From positions 24,281,001-24,345,000 of the forward strand of contig CM076147.1 in NCBI GenBank assembly GCA_038025085.1: a DNA stretch of 64,000 nt, given 5' to 3'. A program made the translations under genes and the position numbers. The notes beneath the pieces were generated by a model. The model was not told where the DNA came from. It worked only from the letters and a program-made list of their open reading frames with translations, and ran no database searches. This stretch comes from Tetragonia tetragonoides (Eukaryota; Streptophyta; Magnoliopsida; Caryophyllales; Aizoaceae). This document shows positions 25,370 through 35,534 of the stretch, one piece after another. Numbering within the stretch: the first letter of the stretch is position 1; each line of letters opens with the position of its first letter.

Positions 25370-25850
25370 ATAAAATAAAACACAATTTTATTTTCTTGTT
25401 TATTGGCTAATCAATAAACATTATCTTTGTTTACTTTAATGGAACCTGCAAAACAAATGTTAATTTCAACTAATAAAGCAAATAAACTTTTATCTCAAAA
25501 AATCCCGCAGAACAAATACTAGTTACAAAATATTGGTTCGATTTTCTTCCATAAACATAATCCCATACAATGAGTCAATAGTCCAAAACAAATACTTATT
25601 GGTTTGTTCATTTACCTCATGGTCAAACTTGCAAAAAATATTTCTCTTCATTCATTAAATGCTATGGGCCATACTTGTTTTTCTTTACTCAACCATCCAT
25701 TCAACACTTTATTTCACGTGCATATTTCCTACAATTTTCAACAATCATACTAACACACTCTTCCTTCATTCAGTATTTTATCAGTACTGTTGTACTTTGC
25801 TCTCCTACTATTGTTTTCGATTCTAATTTTATTTGTGATTAAATTATCAC

Positions 25851-26156
25851 CTATCTTGGTGGTTGGTCATTTGGATTTTGAGGGTTGGCTAATGACTCAG
25901 ATTTGGAGCCGCATCGTACATGGTGGTAGCTCACATTTTTTGGGTTCTTTGGGGCAACCGGTGAGGTGATCTCGGCAGAGCCAATCTCACCCTCTTCCTT
26001 TTCTCGTTTTCTTTTGTTGGACGGACCTGGATCTTGACAAGGGTCGAGCCTCGGCTCTACCGGGTTGTCGTTCAGGTTTATAAAAACAGGCTTAGGACGT
26101 GGTGGTTGTGGTTCATTGGCTCGGGAGGCTTCTGCCGACGTACTATACAAGCTCAA
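25851..26156 (-). other. Unassigned 101-codon ORF next to the copia 5' LTR
   Basis: A minus-strand ORF rich in Pro, Asn, Ser and Glu with a basic cluster NKRKREKEEGEI resembling a nuclear localisation signal. It is predicted to be disordered and shows no domain I recognise. It begins inside the LTR-like sequence and runs into the region before gag. It may belong to another retroelement (some plant LINE ORF1 proteins have similar tails) inserted at the LTR edge, or be captured host sequence. Confidence 0.3.
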
Positions 26157-26333
26157 AGTAGTAAAACTATTCGTAGCTTTTTATTGCTTTCACTGAGTTG
26201 CGATTTCTCATTACAACATTAGCCTATTTATAGGCAAGTAAATCTGACACTTACTATACAAGCATAGTAAAACCATATAATTGGCTAAATGTGAGTCATT
26301 CACATATTTTATGACATGTGGGAAATTACAACA
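26136..26333 (-). repeat. 5' LTR of the copia element (partial)
   Basis: The last 110 bases (26224-26333) match 14617-14726 almost base for base, and 26140-26223 match 13970-14048 at a lower level. The match stops at about 26136. No TG start or standard primer-binding site is seen there, so the inner end is disrupted or replaced. Confidence 0.6.
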
Positions 26334-26394
26334 ATTATGATATATTTTTTTTTATGTTTTTTTTTTTTTTTTTTTGTAAGGTAAGGAAGTCGGG

Positions 26395-26556
26395 CCAGAG
26401 ATGGGATCCTTTCTAATCAATTCCTCCAATAAACCCCTCTAATACCTCACAAAACATAAAAATTATTTATTTTTCTTTCTTTTTTATTTTGATCTTTGTG
26501 AAGTATTGGAGGGGTTTATTGGAAGGGTTTATTGGAGAGGATCTCACCTCGTTGGG
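26395..26556. mobile_element. Foldback MITE-like element
   Basis: Sequence at 26400-26455 (GGATCC, CCAATAAACCCCTC, CCTCACAAA) is repeated in reverse complement at 26500-26550 (TTTGTGAAGTATTGGAGGGG ... GAGGATCTCACC). The two arms pair over roughly 50 bases around an AT-rich loop. The target site is unresolved and superfamily unknown. Confidence 0.55.
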
Positions 26557-26755
26557 CCATAGGCAACTACATGAAAGGGGAGGGGATGCCTCATCATAAG
26601 CTTATAAAATATCGTTACCACTCTCAATACTAAAATTTACGACAATGAACTTTGAAACCCCAGCTCTAAATTAGAGGTGTGGGAATTCTAGAGGATCTTA
26701 TGACTATTTAGAAAAAAAATCTAACTGATATTTTCCTTAGACGACAGTTTTCTTC

Positions 26756-27340
26756 ACTTTCCTCTCTCTCCCCGAATAAAAAAGTACCTTCATTCTAATC
26801 TCCATTCTCTTATTTAAGGGGCTATCATTAGTGAGATTAATCATTAATGGTAAGCCCCAAATTATTGTATTTTCTTTTGTTCATTAGTGTTTTTGTGTAT
26901 TTTTATAGAATAAAGGTCTCCCCATTTGTGAGAGTTGGTTTCCCTCTCTATATGAGAGTCTTTCTCTCACTTATTGTAAGTTTTTGTAGGTTTATTAGAT
27001 TGATAAGATCTCATTTAGATTGTTGGATCTCATTTAGATTGTTGGATCTCTTTGATTTTGTTAGGATGGGAAGACAAGTTGGATATTTTATATCTAGTGG
27101 ATCTCTATTTCCGAATACCTGCAACACTTTTGATGATCATCTTCGATCGTAGGGATAATGCGTGGGCACCCAAAAATTCAACGAAGCTATGGAAGATATT
27201 GATTACAAGCAGTAATGTTGGGAGACGTATTTATATTGCTATTTTAGATTTGTACTTGTTTAGAGAAATTTGTATTTGTAAATGTATTCTGACATTTCAT
27301 GAATGACAAGTTCTCTTTTCCTTGATTAAAAAAAATCTTT
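26756..27340 (+). mobile_element. Non-autonomous retroposon, copy 1 (A-tailed)
   Basis: Non-coding sequence ending in an A-run (27328-27335). It shares blocks, in the same order, with 55196-55744: AGGGGCTAYCATTAGTGA, TAATGGTAARCCCYAA and CCATYTGTGAGAGTT. No RT domain is present. A target duplication was not recognised for this copy and the left end is approximate. Confidence 0.45.
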
Positions 27341-27426
27341 TCTTTTTTTTATAGGAAATAAGAAAAGAAGTTCTAGAACAAATAATCATTTATTCGTTTG
27401 GAATATCACATAGACATGTGACTTGA

Positions 27427-27595
27427 GTTTGGGTGGATAGCGCAGTAGTGCATTTTCTCCCTTATACTCACCCAATAACCTGAGATCGAGTCTCATTCCC
27501 CTCAAAGAAGGTGGCTTTTATGCTGTCATGGTTACGAATACCACATGCTTGAGGTTCAATTCCTATCTTGGCATTTATGTTTCCCCCAACATGAA
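27427..27595 (+). repeat. Possible SINE-like sequence
   Basis: GGATAGCGCAGTAGTGC resembles a pol III A-box and GAGATCGAGTCTCATTCC a degenerate B-box, spaced as in tRNA-derived SINEs. A second B-box-like word (TGAGGTTCAATTCC) follows 70 bases later. No terminal duplication was seen. Confidence 0.3.
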
Positions 27596-28072
27596 AAAAT
27601 TATACTATCGTTGCCCTTTCTTGAAATGGAACATATGTTCACATAACTCAAATACCCCTTTTGAGCTATTCCCATATAAAAAAAAATTAAATTAGTTGAT
27701 AAACGATTCAAAAGAAAAGTAATTTGAGTAGGAATAACAAATTTGGAAGTGAGAATAGTCGTTCCCTTTCAAAAACACTTTTACTGGCTTTTCGCTTTGG
27801 TGTTTGTTTGACCGATTTATATCAACTCTATAATTTAGTTTGGTTGTAACAAGTTATTGTATTAGTTGAAACTAGTGATAGAATTTTAGTTACACCTAAT
27901 TCTCTGTATTATTTTATTTTTTTTGAGTGATAATATGACTCTTTATTGGGATGCATGATAAAATCATGAACGATTATGTGTGATTGGGACATAAAGTGAT
28001 ACATAGAACAAGGACAGAGGATCCCTATTGCTTTCCTTTTTTTTTTTTAAATAGATAAGGAGGAGAAAAAAG

Positions 28073-29236
28073 TTAAGAGCTCCTCCTCTCGAGGGTTGCT
28101 CCTAACCTATCTGCATAAAGAAGAGAGTCCAGTTCAGCAGATGGGGAGACAGTCCAGTAAAAAGGCAAGGTGGATTGAAGGCCTTTATTAGCCATCCAAT
28201 CCGCTACTCTGTTACCTTCACAAAAAATATGACTTATGATAAATTCGGGACATTGGTCTAACAGTCTACGTGTGTCTCTAATTACATCATGTATTTTCCA
28301 TGGGATGATGTATTCGCCCCGCATTGCGTGAATAACAATATGATTATCTCCTTCAACATGGATTCTGTTAAACCCAAGTTCAAGTGCTTTTTGAACTCCA
28401 TCTCGCATTGCAGTAGCTTCTACAACCATTACTGAAGCATTACCTAAATTTCTTACACCTGCTGCCAGCAGGATTCCGCCTTCATTGCGAATGGCAAAAC
28501 CTGCTGCAGCTCGTCCATTTTTCAAAGAACCATCAAAATTCACTTTTACATAATTGACATTTGGTGCTTCCCACTTAACTAAAAACCGTGAGACTACGTG
28601 AGTAGAAGGTATCTTACAATCATCGTCTGTTCTAGACCCATCCAAAATACTTCTTACTAACCATTCTTTATGCCAAGCTCGTGATTGGAAAAAAGTTGCT
28701 ATTGGGTTAAAATCTTGATCTGGAAAGATCTTAAAGTTTCGAGAACGCCAAATGCCGTACAAAATGAATGCGCACTTAATAGTTTCGTCATTAGTTAGAT
28801 CTCCATTCATCTTACAATTGTGAAGCCAATCTTGCACATTACAGTCTGGGAGCTCAACATCCAACCATCTTCTCTCTCTTACAAGTTGTCATACTTGACT
28901 AACACAAGGACATTCTACAAAAAGATATTCTAAAGTTTCATCTCCATTATGGCATAATTGACATTCAAAGCTAAAAGGTAACCCTCTTCGATGGAGTTCT
29001 GTGCGAACAGAGAGACTTGAATGAAAGAATTGCCACAGAAGAATCTTAATTTTAGGATTAATATCTAAGTTCCAAATCCATTTATAATCCCAACTTGTTC
29101 TATTTATCTTTCCTTTGTAGTGTGCTAACCAAGTGACAGTTTTGACTGAAAATTTACCATTACCGGTTAAGCCCCAACAAACGTCATCTTCCATCTCATG
29201 GATTGATAGAGGAATGCTTCTAATTATTTCCACCAT
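28073..29236 (-). pseudogene. LINE zf-RVT region and RNase H domain
   Basis: The piece 29236-28889 has the zinc-binding tail of plant LINE RTs (WKWIWNLDI-like block, LHRRGLP, CQLCHNGDETLEYLFVECP with Cys-X2-Cys ... His/Cys). After a frame break, 28864-28073 encodes an RNase H with the acidic residues in place: VNFDGS (Asp), VEATAM (Glu), VEGDN (Asp) and NRVADWMA (Asp). RNase H would remove the RNA strand of the RNA/DNA hybrid. The domain itself is open, with stop at 28073. Confidence 0.85.
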
Positions 29237-29272
29237 GTAGTTAGGAACATAAGTCCTTAACTTAGAAATATT

Positions 29273-31620
29273 TCACGACCGATCATGATTTATAAAGTCG
29301 TTAGCTTTTAAATTTGGTTCGGTTATAGAATTACATTGTATATTTAAAATCTCACAAATAGGTTCTTGCATACACCAATTATCAGTCCAAAAATTAATAG
29401 ATTTTTCATTACCAACTTTCCATCTTATTCCGCCGAAGCAAATCTCTGGCATTAAGAATCTTTTTCCAAGCCCACGAATGAGAGCTCTTCTTTTTACAAT
29501 CAAAAAACCCACAATTGTTAACGTACTTGGCTCTAACTGAGTTTACCCATATATTATTAGATTCGGAAAGAACTTTTCAACCCAGCTTTCCTAGAAACGC
29601 TTTATTAATCATACATGCTTTTCGAAGGCCAAGACCACCCATGCATTTGGGTTGGCAAATTGTATCCCAGGCCACCATCGGAAATCCGTTATGATCGCTA
29701 GATCTTTTCCTAAAGAAATCTCTACTAATTTTGTCAAGTTTGTCACACATATTGTGAGGAATTTCAAAATATTGCATTGTGTGTGATGGCAAAGATTCAA
29801 GATTAGCTTGGATAAGAACGGTTCTCCCAACTTTAGAGAGTAAGTTCGCAGCCCAAGAGGACATTTTATTCGAAGATTTATTAACTAAGTCTTGAAAGGA
29901 GCTTGAAGAAATATTCCCATCAAAAACCGGACAACCCAAATATTTTCCAAAATTATTAGTCTGCGGGATATTAAAAATCGAAACGACCATTTCCTTTTGC
30001 GATTGCGATACTGGTCTGGAGAAATAGATAGCTAACTTGTGATAGTTAACTAGTTGACCAGATTGTTTACAAAAATTGTCCAAAATAATTTTTAAATTTT
30101 GACAAGCCTCTCTAGTTCCGTTGCAAAATAGAAGACTATCATCCGCAAAGAAAAGTCCTGGAATGATAGGCGCTCGAGTGGCAATTTTCACACCTACACC
30201 TGTTTTTCTGTCTTGACTGGATGTTGTAATTCTTCCAGTTAAAACATCTATACAAAGAATAAATAGATATGGGGATAATGGGTCTCCTTGCCTTAACCCA
30301 CGAGTGGGAAAAATGGGTGGCATGGTTGAGTCATTTATCAAAAGTGAATAAGAAACAGTAGTAACAACTTGTTTTACCCACTCAATCCATGTGCTATGAA
30401 ACCCAAATTTTTTAAGGCAAGAAAATAAAAAATTCCATTCAATACGATCATAAGCTTTCTCCATATCAAGCTTAATGGCGACCCATCCTTTTTTTGTTTT
30501 AGATTTTTTAAACATATGCAGGATTTCATGCGTGAGCAAAATATTATCATGGATCGATCTACCTGGAACAAAAGCCCCTTGAAAAGGGCTAACTATCTCC
30601 TGTAAAGTTGGACGTAACCTATTGACCAGTATTCTAGAAATAAGTTTAACTAATGTAGAGCAAAGGCTAATCGGTATAAAATGATTGACGGTTTCTGGGG
30701 ATTCAATCTTAGGAATCAACGAAATAAATGTATGATTTATTTCCTTTAGAAGCTTCTTATGATGAAAAAAAGGCTTTAACTGCTTCACAAACATCCTTTC
30801 CTACTATCTCCCAATAATGTTGAAAGAATCCCGCCCCAAAGTCATCTGGGCCTAGAGCTTTATGTGGATTCATTTCAAACAAGGCATCCTTGATCTCATC
30901 GTCTGTGACTGACCTCACTAAAGAATTATTCATAGTTTCATTGATACACGTGGGGATATCATTTAACTGTCTTGGTTCAAATTCACAATTAGAAGACATG
31001 AATCTTTTCTTATATTCAGAAATAAAGTGGTCTTGTATGAGCTTGGAATCTTCCAACCATGCACGAGAGGCTTCTCGGATTTTAAAAATGCGAGTTTTCT
31101 TTTTCCGAAAGTTATGATACTTTTGAAAATAGGAGCTATTTCTATCGCCTTCCAGAAGCCATTTCTTCTTCACAATATTACCCCAATAATTTTTATTAAA
31201 AAGAAGAAGTTTTTCTCGTTGAAGTAAGAGTCTATCTTGACATGCTAAAAGATTACAATTGTTTCTTTCAGCAAAGAGTTTTTCTTCCACATGTTCCAGT
31301 TTGGAATAATTTTGGTCTAATTTTTTTTGAAAGTGTCCATAAACACCTTTACTCCAAGATTTCAGCTCTAATTTAATACATTTAAGTCTTCTAGCAATTC
31401 TATACATTCTAGAACCTTGAACCCTATTAGTCCAGTTTCTCTTGATTATTTCCTCCGCTTCCTTATTTTGACTCCAAAGAGGTTGAAATCTAAAAGGTCT
31501 AGCTAAGTTAGGTCCTCCACCATCTAACATTAAACAAATTGGGGCATGGTCAGAATAGGTAAATTGTCCATGAATCATAGTGAGGATAGATATTAAGCCA
31601 ACTTCTATTAACAATAGCAC
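29273..31620 (-). pseudogene. LINE reverse transcriptase
   Basis: Minus-strand pieces 31620-30757, 30794-29577 and 29512-29273 in different frames form one LINE RT. Blocks seen in order are ISLIPKIESPE, FVPGRSIHDNI, KLDMEKAYDRIEW, GLRQGDPLSPYLF, the catalytic FADD (about 30138-30149) and the GKYLGCPVF and GRTVLIQANLESLP thumb blocks. Frameshifts lie near 30775 and 29575. The enzyme primes synthesis at nicked target DNA. This copy cannot give a full product. Confidence 0.9.
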
Positions 31621-32254
31621 GGTCTAAACGTATATACACAATATCATTATTCAATTTTCTTTTCCAAGTAAATTTCGGCCCATTAACAGGTACTAATTCA
31701 GAATCATTTATATGGTAAAACCTGTTGAGACATCTTAATCGGTTCAAATCAACCGGTGTCCCACCAAGTTTGTCATCTAAAGCTTCTAGTTTATTAAAAT
31801 CTCCAATGAGACACCACGGTTCGCTAAATTCAGCAACCATTCTAGCCAAATTCGCCCAAAAAAACATCTTTATCTCTCTCTTGGGCAGGTGCATATATGC
31901 CCGAGAGAATGAAAGACGAATGAAGCTTGCGATCGTGTACATGACGCGTTAGAGGACGATGTTGTTTGTCTAGGAGATTGACATTGCAATTAAAAGTGTT
32001 CCACAAAACCCAAAAATGCTGCCTACATGGTTTACAGGGGAAACGAACTCTACATTATCTAAACCCATTGATCTAGCAATTCGTAAAGAATTAACCGGGT
32101 TAGTCATGGTTTCTAACAAGAAAACAATATCCGGATTGTAAGTGTTCTTTATAAATTTCAATTCTCCAGAGGCCTGAGCCTTTTTAGCACCTTGAATGTT
32201 CCAACTAACTATCTTCATTAATAAAGCCGTTGTAAAAAAAAGGAGCTTCTCCAT
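31550..32254 (-). pseudogene. LINE AP-like endonuclease
   Basis: Starts with KIVSWNIQGAKK (about 32215). Then come FLLETM (Glu), CLIGDFN (Asp/Asn, about 31815), RLDRAI and YSDHAPI (Asp-His, about 31555), the ordered catalytic motifs of APE-type LINE endonucleases. Frame breaks at about 31965 and 31560 separate the pieces. Confidence 0.85.
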
Positions 32255-33681
32255 CTGAAGCCAAACGTCTCGTATATTAACTCAATCATAAGGAATAACA
32301 ACCCCAAAACAACAGTGTGTAAGGTTCGACAATTAGCCTTAAAAACTAATGTTTTGCGAACATAAATAATATCCAAACTACACTTATTAATCCCTTTAAA
32401 TTTCCATTGCATGAACAAGATCAAAAGTGCCTCCTTGGTGAAAGATGGCTTCTCCAGCCTAGAAAAGGTTGACCCAAGTAAAGCAATCAAGGAGTATAAA
32501 CTCCGGTCTAGTAACTCAATTGCCCATCGGGCATAATATTTGATCCATACAGAAGCAACTACAAAGATTACCAAGCAAAATTGAAAGTGAATCATATTAA
32601 CCCAGCTCAAAAGCAACCATAGAGAAAAGAAAACCAAAAATATTAAAAGTGAACCATGGACAACAGAAATGTTGAAGATTATAAATGGCTCCTGCAGTAG
32701 TAGACAGTGAAAGTGCACATGCTGGACTTCCAGACACTGATTTAGGCAGAAATAAAAATTAGCACCAAACACTAGCAGCTCCAGAGGAATTAAACATAAA
32801 TATGCAATAAATGACACTAGTCCAATGGAGTAATGTATAAACACAAACAAATACTCTATACAAAATCTTGAATTGGCATGATTAGCACATCTCTTTATAG
32901 TTAATCAGACGACATATAAAGGCCATAGTAAATCATTTTCCTTTACCTCTTGATATAGTTTCAAGAAAGATCCAAAATTTGGTATCAGATAATTAATCAA
33001 AAACACCAAAGAAATTAGCAAAGGAAAAGGAAAAAAGCTGAAAGTACAGGTTTTCAAAAGCCCAAACAAGATCTGAATCACCATCCAGTAATTAGCCCGA
33101 ATAGGGAGATTATTATCTAACAATTGCAAATTGCTAAGCATAGGACTAGGTACAAACACTTTGCATGAATTGCAGACATAGATAGTCTGACTCACTGAAA
33201 TATTAGGGTTTAACTCCTGACCTGGGAAGATGAAAAATAAGGAAGGTGATGGAAAGTCGTTGCACCGCCCAATTGTCCACCTACCCCGACGAACAGAGGA
33301 CCGCCAGCATAGTTGTCTTCCTATGTGCAAATGAGTTGAACAGGCATCGAGAAGCAAAAATGTATCCAGCGAATTGATTTCATATGCAATGATTTGAGCA
33401 GCATATCTCCGATTAATCTTAAGCTGAACATGGCTGATATATATACAAAGGTTTTCATGTTTGAAGCTTTCACTAAGAGAAAATAAAAGTGGACGGATTG
33501 ATTTGCGGTATGAAAGCGGTGGTGTCAAGCTATGGGTGGAGCAACTGACCAAAAAATTAGAGCTTAGAGAAGATCTAATCACATCGAGGTGATTCGGTGG
33601 TGAGGACGGTGGCAAAAGGGCGGTGGTCTTTGGGTTCAGTGGGTCGGGGGGTTTCGGAGGTTTCAAGAGGGTCATGGTCAC
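32218..33681 (-). other. Two unassigned ORFs at the LINE ORF1 position
   Basis: A 258-codon ORF (33681-32905) starts 36 bases inside the LINE 5' end. A 210-codon ORF (32850-32218) follows and overlaps the endonuclease start in another frame. Neither shows the RRM, DUF4283-like or CCHC knuckle expected of a plant LINE ORF1. The first begins Pro-rich and ends hydrophobic; the second is rich in Phe, Leu and Ile with several possible membrane-length stretches. They may be decayed ORF1, captured sequence or chance open frames. Confidence 0.35.
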
Positions 33682-33730
33682 GACTTATTCGAACCTCTTT
33701 AAATTCTCTCTCTTTCTGGATCCCTATTGC

Positions 33731-35534
33731 CTTATGATACTCATCGCTACCCAATTGATTGAGTTGATTTGCCCCATGCATATTGGCATGAACTAGCGGA
33801 TCTATAAGGGTAATATCAATAGTCCAACTAAAAGTCTTGTTTCGATTTTTAATTGTTGTATCGAACATCTCGCGACGACCTCCTCCACGAGAGCCCATAG
33901 CAGAGTTCATGGGTCCAATGAGAATGCACAAAGGGGCGTAATCCTTATTTTATACATTTTTTTAATTTTTTTGCTTATCAAAAAGAGTGTGCAAGTGAAT
34001 GGCGATCGAGGTATCCCGCAACGTCATGTTCGGACTCTCGTGTTCAACCGCGAACATATCGGACTAACTGAACAACCAGCGCAAACACTTGACCCGTTAC
34101 CAATAAGGGGCTATCTAGTATAGTTTCTAAAATCCCGCAGACATAAAGCATACAATCGGTCTCTTATAGGACCGCCTTATACGGTAAGACGAGTGCGTGA
34201 GGAGCAGACACGCGTGTCTCGCGTCCCTAGGCCGCGCAACCCAGCTTTATTATTATTTTTTGTTAGTTTATTCAGCGTAACAGATTATATATTAGCCTTG
34301 CATTAACATAACATAAAGCAAAAGCTTGCCACAGTGGTTTGAATGTATTGAGCATTCTTTGATCATAAAATATAGAATTAATATACTAATAGAGAGTCAT
34401 TTATTTTGCTCTAGTGTTATTTTGTTGTCTTGTAGTGCTAGATTATTTTGCTCCAGATAGTGTTACTGTGTCTTCTGTTGTGGTGATAATTTTTTGAATT
34501 CTAGTGCCACTTTTTTCATTTGTGGAGTTAGCTTTTTAAATTTGTGCGTGTGTCCATTTTTTTTCTTTTTGGAACAATTAATACCTCTTTTCTAGATGAT
34601 TATAAAACTTATGCATAAAAAAAAATCAATTCAGTATAACAATAAAAAATGAATGTAAAGTCCGACAAACAAAAAAAGAAAAATAAACTAAAAGTAAAAT
34701 AAAACAAGAGAAACCATGCCATTATTGCACCAACTTCAAGCATCAAAGCACAAGTTATTACACCAGCTCACATCATCCGACTTTTACCAGTATTCAAACC
34801 AGTCGAAACAAGCAACTGAAGAGCCAAGTAAAACTTTTGACTCTCTACACCATAAGTAAAACAAGCAACAAGAGAAACCATGTTATTATTGCACCGTATC
34901 AAAGCACAAAGTAAACCTTATAATATTGTTGGATATTGATTCAGATGATGAATTACTTAATAAAAATCCAATCAAATAAATCATATACTCTGACAAATAA
35001 CGTCAATTTTCTTGCTTATTTCTCAATCCCATTTCCCCAAATCAAATTCTCTCTCCTCACCCCTCTTCACCGGCCCTTTCTCTCTCCTCTAATACCAAAT
35101 GGGGTTTTGAGTTCTGTGTTTGCCTAGATGGTTTAATGGTGGTAGGCGCGAGAGAAGACGATGGGGAAGATTAGGATGGAGCCGTTATCGAGGTTGAATG
35201 CCGCGTGTGAGGGACTGGGCTATTGAAGCACAAGTCAGGACCAAGAAAAGAAAAACAAAGGGGACGAGGACCACACGCGTGAAACTAATGTTGGATAATT
35301 ACGCCCTATTCTATACGATCGCTGTAACCGAGTGTTTGCGAGGAATGGAGATTCGAATCCATAACCTTTTATCTTTCCAAAACACTTGGAAGTAATTTAG
35401 TTGATTCTATTTGTGCATTTCCTTGCCTGCTCGTTGCTCCTACACTACACAAGTCTACAACTTAAACATAACCTCCGCCATTGTCATCTTCTACCTCCAC
35501 CTCTTTCAACCGATTTTCTCTCTCCACCCGAACA
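33731..35534. other. Intergenic region upstream of the REP gene
   Basis: No gene was recognised. At 34155-34215 there is a GTCTCTTATAGGACCGCC / GACGAGTGCG segment of the kind found in small plant foldback elements. The last 70 bases before the REP start are pyrimidine-rich and likely 5'UTR. No TATA box was fixed. Confidence 0.45.

Larger units (their letters stand above)
13936..26333 (-). mobile_element. Ty1-copia LTR retrotransposon, heavily interrupted
   Basis: The minus-strand order is 5' LTR (about 26333-26136), gag, protease, integrase, reverse transcriptase, RNase H and 3' LTR (14726-13936). Integrase before RT defines Ty1-copia. ATTAT flanks both outer ends (13931-13935 and 26334-26338). 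A polypurine tract (AAGGGGGAG on the minus strand, 14727-14735) abuts the 3' LTR. The element has stops and frameshifts and was entered later by hAT MITEs at 14049, 16245 and 18367 and by a 3.8-kb solo-LTR-like segment at 20372. Removing these would leave roughly 6.3 kb. The LTRs differ at many sites and their inner parts do not align fully, so the insertion is old and the 5' LTR boundary is uncertain. Confidence 0.85.
28032..33717 (-). mobile_element. LINE (L1 type), near full length but inactive
   Basis: Flanked by a 13-bp direct repeat GGATCCCTATTGC (28019-28031 and 33718-33730), with a T-run (poly-A on the minus strand) at 28036-28048 just inside the left copy. The minus-strand order is a 5' region with two unassigned ORFs, then endonuclease, reverse transcriptase, zinc-binding RT tail and RNase H. 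Several frameshifts break the main ORF. Length is about 5.7 kb. Confidence 0.9.
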
